Part shown: in pieces, positions 10,621 through 17,717 of the stretch | Numbering within the stretch: position 1 is the first letter of the stretch | How the letters are laid out: every line of letters begins with the position of its first letter | The notes under the pieces: model-generated | The model's input: the letters and a program-made list of their open reading frames with translations, nothing else | The model's database searches: none | Told to the model about the DNA's origin: nothing | Program-made: the position numbers and the translations under genes | Source of the DNA: Acidobacteriota bacterium | Lineage (GTDB): Bacteria; Acidobacteriota; Holophagae; Acanthopleuribacterales; Acanthopleuribacteraceae | NCBI GenBank assembly: GCA_030066195.1 | Contig: JASJCB010000005.1 | Coordinates: 62,001-126,000, forward strand | Direction of reading: 5' to 3' | DNA: 64,000 bases

Positions 10621-11514
10621 TTACGTGCGGGCTTCCTGTTCCTCGGGACTGTTGAGCCGGCGTTTATAATAGGCGTGGATCACGCGTGGTACGTTGGGAT
10701 GGTTCTGGGTAATGGTCTTCAGTGCGTCCATATCCAGTTCCAAGATTTCACAGGGTGACGCACAAACGATGGTGGCCGACCGGGGCTCCTTGGAGATCAA
10801 CGAGATTTCGCCGAAGAACGAACCCGATTCCAGAACGCGCACCTGGTTATTCCGGCCGCGCGCATTGCGAACATAAACACGCAGGGTACCGCCGGCCAAT
10901 AGGAACATACTGCCGCCCGGCTCTCCCTCCGAGCAAACGATCTCGCCGCTTTCGAAATTGAGCAGGTTGAGGCCTTGAATAACGGCCAACAGTTCCTCGC
11001 TGGAGAAATCGTTGAACAGCGGCGAGCGGGACGGACCGGTAATGGCGGAGGGTTGATTGGCGGCGCCGTCACCGCCCAACACGATCTCCAGACTATTGGC
11101 GTCGGCAATGGGCACCGCCTGGTTCAGATCGGCCGGCTCGTCCGACGCTGTTTCTGCCTGGTACCCCGCGACGGGAATTTCGTCGGTCTTGGGCAGGTCG
11201 GCGGTGCTGTAAACCAGCTCGGCAATACGCTGCTCCAGGGAACCTAAACCGGGGTTGATGCGCTGCATCTTCTTCAAGATGGCAATGGCCTTGGAAGCAA
11301 AGCCGTCCTGGGCAAATTGTTCGGCCAGGCGATTGAGAATACCCATGGCCTCGCGCTGCTCGCCGGTTCTCGCCAAAAGTTCGGCAAGCTGTTGTTGCAG
11401 GAAGGCGTTGTCGGGGTTTTCATGTACCCGCATTCTTAAAAGCTTGATCGCCTTGGGGTATTTCTTTTTCGAGATCAGATACTCGATCTCCCCAACCTGA
11501 TTGCGGTTCCACAT
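10621..11514 (-). CDS. TPR and cyclic-nucleotide-binding domain protein
   Basis: 297 residues. Residues 1-95 form helical TPR-like repeats (YPKAIKLLRMRVHENPDN, then a unit around EAMGILNRLAEQF). A polar linker follows, then a cyclic-nucleotide-binding domain at about 165-285. The signature GSFFGEISLISKEPRSATIV matches the phosphate-binding cassette (GE...L...pRsAT). No HTH or kinase domain is present, so it is a stand-alone cytoplasmic sensor or adaptor rather than a CRP-type regulator. Similar CRP-fold proteins often bind partners through their TPRs. GGAGG sits just upstream of the ATG at 11514. It lies tail-to-tail with the preceding gene. Confidence 0.85.
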   Translation of the reverse strand: MWNRNQVGEIEYLISKKKYPKAIKLLRMRVHENPDNAFLQQQLAELLARTGEQREAMGILNRLAEQFAQDGFASKAIAILKKMQRINPGLGSLEQRIAELVYSTADLPKTDEIPVAGYQAETASDEPADLNQAVPIADANSLEIVLGGDGAANQPSAITGPSRSPLFNDFSSEELLAVIQGLNLLNFESGEIVCSEGEPGGSMFLLAGGTLRVYVRNARGRNNQVRVLESGSFFGEISLISKEPRSATIVCASPCEILELDMDALKTITQNHPNVPRVIHAYYKRRLNSPEEQEART

Positions 11515-11645
11515 GCCCGTCCTCCCGGTCTCCGCCGAAAAATATCAGGACTAGCATAGCAAAAGCGACGGACGATGGAAAGACGCCACAAAGATCGGTT
11601 ACTTTTACCTGATCTATCGATGCTACCCTAGAAAAGGGGGGTTCC

Positions 11646-12656
11646 ATGTTTCGTACATCCACTCTTTTAAATAGGAAGCGCCTGCTTTGGGTCGGAATTC
11701 CCCTGGCTTGCCTATTGCTTTTCGGTTTCTGGCTTTGCCCCAACGGCTTGTGGTTCTTCGGCGATATGACCGACTATACCAAGGCTCGCCGCGGCTCCCT
11801 GACAGATGCGATTACCGAGCGTACCGAACCTGCCTCGGCCGGCACGATCACCAGTTATCACCGCTTGGTCTCCGACAGCGGTCTGGAAGTCGAGGCAGCC
11901 CTGAAACGTCCCGAGATCATGCCCGCGGAACCTCTTCCCCTGGTGGTCTTGATCGGCGGTTTCCGAACGGGACGTGACGCGATAGATTTAATCCACGATC
12001 AGGGCGACACCATGTTCGCGACAGTTTCCTATCCCTACGAGGGAAACCGACGCATTCGCGGCGCCGCGGGTTGGTTCGGGGCTCTGCGCAAGTTGCGGCT
12101 CTCCATGCACGACAGCCCCGCGGCCCTGAAACTGTCGTTGGACTTTCTCCTGCAACAACCCGGCGTCGACCCGACGCGGGTGGAGTTGGTCGGGGTCAGT
12201 TTGGGCAGCTTCCTGGCCACGGTCGGGGGAGCCCTCGATCAACGGTTTTCCCGTGTGTGGTGCATCCATGGCGGCGCCGACTACACGAAGATGCTGAACG
12301 CGGCCTTGGAAAAGAATATCCCCCCGGGTTTTGTGCGCCGGCCGGTGGCGGGATTCGGAAATCTGTTGGTCAATCGCCTGGACCCCAAGCATTACGTGGG
12401 TCGCATTTCACCCCGGGAAGTGGTAATGGTCAACGCGGCCGCCGATGACCGCATTCCACGGGCGGCCACGGATTTGCTGCATGCCCGGGCTCTTGAACCC
12501 AAACAGGTTATCTGGTTGGATACGAAACATGTCAGCCCCCGAAGAGAGGAGTTGATTCGCGAATTGGTCGGTCTGGTGCTGACTCGTATCGAACACGATC
12601 GACAAATGAAGCAGAGCGTTCCCGACGATCAGGGAAACGGGGCACGCTCCAGATAA
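11646..12656 (+). CDS. Membrane-anchored alpha/beta hydrolase
   Basis: 336 residues with an N-terminal hydrophobic anchor (about residues 11-32). The alpha/beta hydrolase core has the nucleophile elbow GVSLGS, the acid in AADDRIP and a C-terminal histidine in DTKHVSP, so a full Ser-Asp-His triad is plausible. VLIGGF supplies the oxyanion-side HG-like loop. Substrate is unknown; the fold covers esterases, lipases and peptidases. The start at 11646 follows a G-rich run (GGGGGTTCC). The last 28 bases overlap the convergent beta-propeller gene. Confidence 0.75.
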   Translation: MFRTSTLLNRKRLLWVGIPLACLLLFGFWLCPNGLWFFGDMTDYTKARRGSLTDAITERTEPASAGTITSYHRLVSDSGLEVEAALKRPEIMPAEPLPLVVLIGGFRTGRDAIDLIHDQGDTMFATVSYPYEGNRRIRGAAGWFGALRKLRLSMHDSPAALKLSLDFLLQQPGVDPTRVELVGVSLGSFLATVGGALDQRFSRVWCIHGGADYTKMLNAALEKNIPPGFVRRPVAGFGNLLVNRLDPKHYVGRISPREVVMVNAAADDRIPRAATDLLHARALEPKQVIWLDTKHVSPRREELIRELVGLVLTRIEHDRQMKQSVPDDQGNGARSR

Positions 12657-13636
12657 ACCGTGTCCTCTTCATCGGTCACAAAGCGAATGCACCAACCGTC
12701 CCCAATGTAACGCGGCGCCCGCTCGACGGTTCCCTTACCCTGCTCCTTCCCGTCGCGATCCAGAATGCGGTAGGTCACCTTGCCTTTGATCGACCGGCTG
12801 AAGATCCAGATTCGGGAAAGCGCGTCGCTGAGCATGATGTCCACGGGATACCAGTAGTCGGGTCGCTCGTCACCGGGCTTGAACTTCGGCCGATATTCGA
12901 CGGGATAACTGCTAAGCGCTTCCTCGATAGAAGCCCGGTCCAGCGGCTGCCGGGGCAGATCTGCCGGTACCACGGCCAGAACCTTGCTATTAAAATCCAG
13001 GAACCGTATCTGGTCATCGGCATAATTGAGGGCAACGAAATCCTTGCCGGCCGCTGCCTTGATTCGGGGTGTATAGGGCATGACCATGGTGCCGTAATTG
13101 CCGCGATACAAATAGGTCAGGGGTTTCGCGCCGTAGGACCAGACAAGATCGACCTCATCGGAGTCCAAAGCGAGAATCTTCACCGCCGGTTGCTCCGGGG
13201 ACATGCCCAATCCGTTTTCTTGAAACAAAAACCGATTGCCGGGCAAGGCCGTCGGCATATACAGGTCGCGGGCTGTTTTGATTTCGGAAACAAAGGCGCC
13301 GTTGCTGTCGAAGGTGAGCAACTTGCCGTTCCCCCCGTCCAAAACCCAGAACTGTTTCGTCTCCGCGCGCCAACCCATGCCGATCGGTTGCGCTATTTCA
13401 CCCGGCCCCTTGCCCTTCGCGCCGGTCCGACGCATGAAGCGTCCGTTTGCATCGAAGAAGACAACCCGGCCCTCGGTCGAATCCATCAACGCGACAGCCC
13501 CCTGATCACTTACGGTCATCATGGTTCGGGTATAGAGATCGCGCTCGCTCAGGTCCACCTTCCAGGCGGCGGAATCCCCGGCAACAGCCATTAAGAAAAC
13601 CAGGACGGTCAAAACAAATACCTCCGTCGGGATCAT
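12629..13636 (-). CDS. Secreted six-bladed beta-propeller (NHL-like) protein, coupled to the TonB receptor
   Basis: About 335 residues with a signal peptide (VFVLTVLVFLMAVAGDSAAW). The body has repeating strand patterns such as ARGRVVFFDANGRF-type blades and the motif GAKGKGPGEIAQP, typical of the 6-bladed beta-propeller family. I choose the ATG at 13636. It overlaps the TonB-receptor stop by one base (TGATG), so translation is probably coupled; a TTG one codon earlier is also possible. Two longer paralogues with the same GKGP(G/N)(E/Q)F signature lie at 56243 and 61513 in this window. The pairing with a TonB receptor suggests an outer-membrane or periplasmic substrate-binding or accessory role, which is inferred. 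Confidence 0.8.
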   Translation of the reverse strand: MIPTEVFVLTVLVFLMAVAGDSAAWKVDLSERDLYTRTMMTVSDQGAVALMDSTEGRVVFFDANGRFMRRTGAKGKGPGEIAQPIGMGWRAETKQFWVLDGGNGKLLTFDSNGAFVSEIKTARDLYMPTALPGNRFLFQENGLGMSPEQPAVKILALDSDEVDLVWSYGAKPLTYLYRGNYGTMVMPYTPRIKAAAGKDFVALNYADDQIRFLDFNSKVLAVVPADLPRQPLDRASIEEALSSYPVEYRPKFKPGDERPDYWYPVDIMLSDALSRIWIFSRSIKGKVTYRILDRDGKEQGKGTVERAPRYIGDGWCIRFVTDEEDTVYLERAPFP

Positions 13637-16479
13637 CAATAGATATAGGTCATGCTCAAACGAGCGACGCGCGGACCCAGTATTTCGGCCGGGCGGCGAT
13701 AGGAGATGCCCTCCACATTGGCCGTGGAGTAAGCCGTGACCGCGTTCTCATTGGTCAGGTTGAACATATCCAGGCGCATCTCCAGGTTGCCGCGTCCGTT
13801 CAAGCGGAAGTTTTTGGCCAGGCCCAGATCGATCAATGCGTAGGACGGCATATGATCGTTGTTGCGGCCCTCCGTAAGCAGGGTCGAGCTGTTCAGTCCG
13901 TTAAAGTAGAGCTGGTAGGGGTTGAAATAGCGGCCCGATTCATAGCGCATTTTTCCGGATAATTGAATCTTGTGGGGCAAGGTGTAGGAACCGAAGAGCT
14001 TGGCGGTCCAGTCGCCGGCGTAGTCGTTGGTAAAGCGGATGTCGCGACTCAGGTTCTCGGCGTTGTTGGGATCGTTGAGTTCGTCCGGGTCGTAGTCGTA
14101 GTGCGTGCCGCCGCGAGTGACGCTCATGTGCAGGTTATAGCCTTTACCGCGCTTGTTCAACGTCAATTCGAAGCCCGTATAGTCCACTTCAAAATCGTCC
14201 AGATTGGTGCGCAGGGTTCCGGTCAGGCCGTCACCCACGTAATTGAATACGCGGCGAGTCACGCCGTTGGCATCCTGAAACGAGCCCTCCTGCCAGTTTT
14301 CCAAACCGGCCGCGCCCAACTGCCGCGTGTAGGTGAAGTTGTAGGCCTTCCGATGGATCACCGCCGCCGACATGGTCAGGTTGTTGCGGAATTGGCGCGA
14401 AAGCTTCAGGATAGCCTCGTCGGTTTTGGGCGCCCGGTAATCGTCGGCAATCGGCGTACCCGTCGTTTGGGTGGAAGCCCAAAGCTGGTTATCGAAATCG
14501 ACCTCGTCCCAGTCGGTGCCGTCGCCCAACCACAAGCCGTTGCCGTCCATATCCCGCCAGGGATAGTCTTCCTCGTACTCGAACGTGGTCGAAGCCATGG
14601 TGAACTGATCGGTATTCAGCGAGTTCGCGTACTGGTTCAGACCCAGTTTGACCAGGGTACGCCCGTCGCCCGCCGGGTCGAATGTCATGCTGAAGCGCGG
14701 CACCAGGTCCCGCCAACGCACCACATTGTTCAAAGCCGCGGACTCGCCGCTCGCGAAGCGTTCGGCAAAGGTAGCGCCGTCCCGAAATCCCAGATTTTCC
14801 GGGACCTGTTGCCACGAAGGCTTCAGAATGCCCTGATCGATAGAGCCCGCTTGATCCTGGTAACGCAAGCCGAAGTTGTAGGTGAAGCGACCCACGGTCA
14901 TCACGTCGCTGACGTACAAGGACCGGGATTCGGTCTTGGTGCCCGTGCGCGTAGCCCGGTAAAACCAGACCTCGCCGTCGTTAGCATTGAATTTTTGGAC
15001 GATGGCGTCGCCCGGGTAGACATCGTCCCGAAAATCCCGGCTTGTCTGGTCCTCAAAACCGAAGTTGATCTCGTGCGAGGCGATGCCCGCGTTTCGATAA
15101 AAATTCCCCCGAACGGACAAGGCGCGGGTATCGCGGCCGAACTCGGAGAACAGGTAGGCGGAGGTTGCGGTGCCGGTACTGCGATCTATATGCACGGGAT
15201 AACGGGTCAACACATCGGGCGGCGCATCGGCGGGCACCCCGAGATCAAAGGGAAAATCGCCTTGGCTGTACTTCAAGTTCAAAGTCAGGCTTTCATTGAC
15301 GAACCATTCGTCGTGAATATACCAGCTTTCAGAAGGTGACCGCTGGTTCCAACCCTTGCCCGCGCCCTGGTAATAAGTGCGTGAAGGCCAGCCGGGCAGG
15401 CGGTTGGATTGGGTCTTGTTGCTTTCGTTATAGGCGATCTTCAAGGTGTGATCGCGATGCACGGCCCATTTCAGGTTGGCGTTGGTCTGCTCCAGGTTCG
15501 CCTGGTCCAAAACCGTTTCCTGAGTATTGGGAACGAACAAGTCGATGCGATTCTGATGATGCGCCGCAAAGAACCACAGCTTATCCTTGATCAGGGGCCC
15601 GCGGAAATTAACAAACCACGACTGGACCGCATCCTGCGTGGCGCTTAGCTCGCGCCCCTCCACGGTCAAGGAGTTATCGCTCTGAAACTGATCGCCGCTG
15701 TAGCTGTAACCCAGCTTCCCTTCGAATTTGTTGGAGCCGGTTTTGCCGGCCATGATGATGCTGATGCCGGGCGCCCCGATCGAGGCGTCGTGGGAAGCCG
15801 TGGAAACCTTGATCGCATTGAAGGTCTCGTAATCGTAATAGATGCTGCTGGCGCCGCCGGCGCTGTTGTCGGTGAGGTTCACGCCGTCCATGGTATAGGT
15901 GTTCTGGTAGGGCGATGTTCCGTGAACGCCCATGCGACTTTGCTTGCCCTGCTTGTTGCCGCCGATATTGACCTGCGACATGAACACGCCCGGGGTAATC
16001 TCCAGAATGGTCCAGGGGTCCCGCGTTCCGGGAACGGTATGAAGCGCCTGCCCGCTCATATTCAACCCCTGGCTTTCCTTGCTGAACTCGGCGGGCATGT
16101 CCTTGCCGGTCACCGCGATGACCTCGTTGACGGTATTCAACGGCAGGGCCGCGGTCAGCCGGGAGGTTTGTCCCAGGTGGACCTGGATATCGTCGCGCAC
16201 CATGGTCTTGAAACCGGGTTTGCGAAAGGTAATCCGATAGTTCTCGGCCGGAGGTATGTTGGGCACCCGGAAACGTCCCTGATCATCGGTGAAAGCGGTG
16301 CGCTCCTTGAACAGGAACTTGCCCTGGACGGTGACTTCAACATGAGCCAGGGGTTTCCCGTCTCTATCCGTCGCGACACCCGCGATGTGGCCGCTTTCCT
16401 GCCAGGCGACCGCGGGAAAAAGGGCTGCCGACAGTAAAACGCAACCGACCGCCCACAGACGGCTGAGGGTGCTCACCAT
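13636..16479 (-). CDS. TonB-dependent receptor with carboxypeptidase-regulatory-like N-domain (Oar-like)
   Basis: 947 residues. A signal peptide (to about residue 26) is followed by a carboxypeptidase-D regulatory-like domain (GHIAGVATDRDGKPLAHVEV, residues about 30-105). Then comes a plug domain (about 115-235, including YTMDGVNLTDNSAGG) and a long beta-barrel that ends in an aromatic residue (TYIY). This is the Oar/CirA-like architecture common in Acidobacteriota and Bacteroidota, used for import of large or unusual substrates; the substrate is unknown. AAGGAG lies 8 bases before the ATG at 16479. The downstream beta-propeller gene is coupled to it. A 42-bp-period repeat array begins about 160 bases upstream. 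Confidence 0.9.
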   Translation of the reverse strand: MVSTLSRLWAVGCVLLSAALFPAVAWQESGHIAGVATDRDGKPLAHVEVTVQGKFLFKERTAFTDDQGRFRVPNIPPAENYRITFRKPGFKTMVRDDIQVHLGQTSRLTAALPLNTVNEVIAVTGKDMPAEFSKESQGLNMSGQALHTVPGTRDPWTILEITPGVFMSQVNIGGNKQGKQSRMGVHGTSPYQNTYTMDGVNLTDNSAGGASSIYYDYETFNAIKVSTASHDASIGAPGISIIMAGKTGSNKFEGKLGYSYSGDQFQSDNSLTVEGRELSATQDAVQSWFVNFRGPLIKDKLWFFAAHHQNRIDLFVPNTQETVLDQANLEQTNANLKWAVHRDHTLKIAYNESNKTQSNRLPGWPSRTYYQGAGKGWNQRSPSESWYIHDEWFVNESLTLNLKYSQGDFPFDLGVPADAPPDVLTRYPVHIDRSTGTATSAYLFSEFGRDTRALSVRGNFYRNAGIASHEINFGFEDQTSRDFRDDVYPGDAIVQKFNANDGEVWFYRATRTGTKTESRSLYVSDVMTVGRFTYNFGLRYQDQAGSIDQGILKPSWQQVPENLGFRDGATFAERFASGESAALNNVVRWRDLVPRFSMTFDPAGDGRTLVKLGLNQYANSLNTDQFTMASTTFEYEEDYPWRDMDGNGLWLGDGTDWDEVDFDNQLWASTQTTGTPIADDYRAPKTDEAILKLSRQFRNNLTMSAAVIHRKAYNFTYTRQLGAAGLENWQEGSFQDANGVTRRVFNYVGDGLTGTLRTNLDDFEVDYTGFELTLNKRGKGYNLHMSVTRGGTHYDYDPDELNDPNNAENLSRDIRFTNDYAGDWTAKLFGSYTLPHKIQLSGKMRYESGRYFNPYQLYFNGLNSSTLLTEGRNNDHMPSYALIDLGLAKNFRLNGRGNLEMRLDMFNLTNENAVTAYSTANVEGISYRRPAEILGPRVARLSMTYIY

Positions 16480-16600
16480 GATTGTTCTCCTTTTACGCTC
16501 CGGAAGACACCCGGATTGGTGACGCGGGAAGGGCGAAAAAAACCGGGCACTTCATAAGTAAAGTATGTGCAAAATTTCTGCCCGATGCAACCTGTTCTTA

Positions 16601-17070
16601 CCCGGCACCCTGGTGAAACGGACGAAAGGGGTTTCCATTCCCGGGAAGATAACCGAACCGGGGTTAGTCGGGAGCACCATTCCCGAGCGGCGGTATTGTT
16701 GAATCGAAAAACACAACACCATTCCCGGGATCAGGTCCACCTGTGACGAAAAATCGGGTTTCAAGCCCGGAATGATGCCTACCTCATTACCGAAACAGAC
16801 CATCAATCCCGAAACAGAGTCCTCCGCGTGACGATTTTGACAACTTCAGCCCCGGAATCGACCTCCTTTCGCCGGCAGCTCGATAACCCCTGACCGGAGT
16901 AACAACCGAAATTGGGATTGAGTTGACCTGTTTTCCCGGGAAATGCCCTCTTTGAGCTCACCAACATGGTCACAAATCCGAGAACAGGACCACTCCACGC
17001 TCCCCAAACCGGTATCCTTCCCGGGAATGATGCTACCCTCGGCACGTTCAGGTAGTCCCATTCCCGAGCT
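16601..17070. repeat. Intergenic 42-bp-period repeat array with CCCG cores (array A)
   Basis: Non-coding DNA between the TonB receptor start and the CHAT gene end. A core of the form (A/T)TCCCGGGA, or its near variants, recurs with CCCG (or a one-base variant) at 16640, 16682, 16724, 16766, 16808, 16851, 16893, 16935, 16977, 17020 and 17063. Spacing is 42 or 43 bases every time; an extra CCCG at 16601 may be an outer unit. Several cores are palindromic (TTCCCGGGAA at 16638 and 16933). The sequence between cores is strongly diverged, so this is an old or functionally constrained phased array rather than a fresh tandem duplication. Open frames crossing it have no start signals. Confidence 0.85.
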
Positions 17071-17411
17071 TCGGGCCACTTGAGCATCGAAAAATAGCCT
17101 CCTAATGTAAAAAACTTTCACATTTACACGCCGAACCCTCATTTGACGCCCAAATAGGGTGTTTTTTGATGAAATCAACATAACGAGGTGATCCGCCGGA
17201 GCATTTAAATGGACCGGCACCATCCGGGTAAAAACCGATACCGAATTCCGGCACGGGAGCCCGGGTAGAGAAAATGGCACGGATACCCAGATTTTTAACG
17301 GCGGTAGTTGGACGACTGCGTCGCCTGCCTTCCCCCTAAATCCGGGTGTCCGTGCCAAAAGACTATGTTCCGGGCAAGCCGGCTAAGAACCTGGACCTTT
17401 TCCCCGTTGGG
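17071..17411. other. Intergenic sequence without recognised genes
   Basis: About 340 bases beyond array A. CCGGG-containing words continue irregularly (17223, 17260, 17343), so the array may decay into this stretch, but the 42-base phase is no longer clear. No coding sequence with a start signal is visible. Confidence 0.5.
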
Positions 17412-17588
17412 TCAAAGCGAAGGTCCCACCTTCGATGAGGAAGGAGTCGCGCGAAGCGCAGCGACGAAATTATGTTCTTGTTCTCCGGCTTTCTGCCGCT
17501 CGATCAGCCATTCTTCAATCTCTTTGAGGCTTGCAATCTCGCCATCGAAACCAATAAAACCAGCCACCCTCTTTCTCAGCGAAATCAC
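17412..17588 (-). pseudogene. Possible small ORF or 3' gene fragment
   Basis: A frame open from about 17669 to a stop at 17412 encodes a protein-like tail (FIGFDGEIASLKEIEEWL, then IERQKAG) with a plausible amphipathic helix. The only candidate start is a GTG at 17588, giving 58 residues, and there is no clear ribosome site. The last residues run through a small palindromic repeat (CGAAGGT...ACCTTCG at 17418-17434). It looks like the C-terminal remnant of a larger gene, but I do not recognise the family. Confidence 0.25.
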
Positions 17589-17717
17589 CTTCGGCGTCGT
17601 TATCTGAAAGATAGCCGACGGAAAAAGTTTTTCCCAGGGGGCCCTATGGTAGCCTTACAAAGGAATGAGGGCCGTTACGCGTTCACCTTTCTGGGGAACC
17701 TCGATGTTCGATGTGAC

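Noticed and set aside
13963-15339. 458-residue plus-strand frame opposite the TonB receptor
   Set aside because: It is antisense to a clear receptor barrel and lacks a ribosome site or domain.
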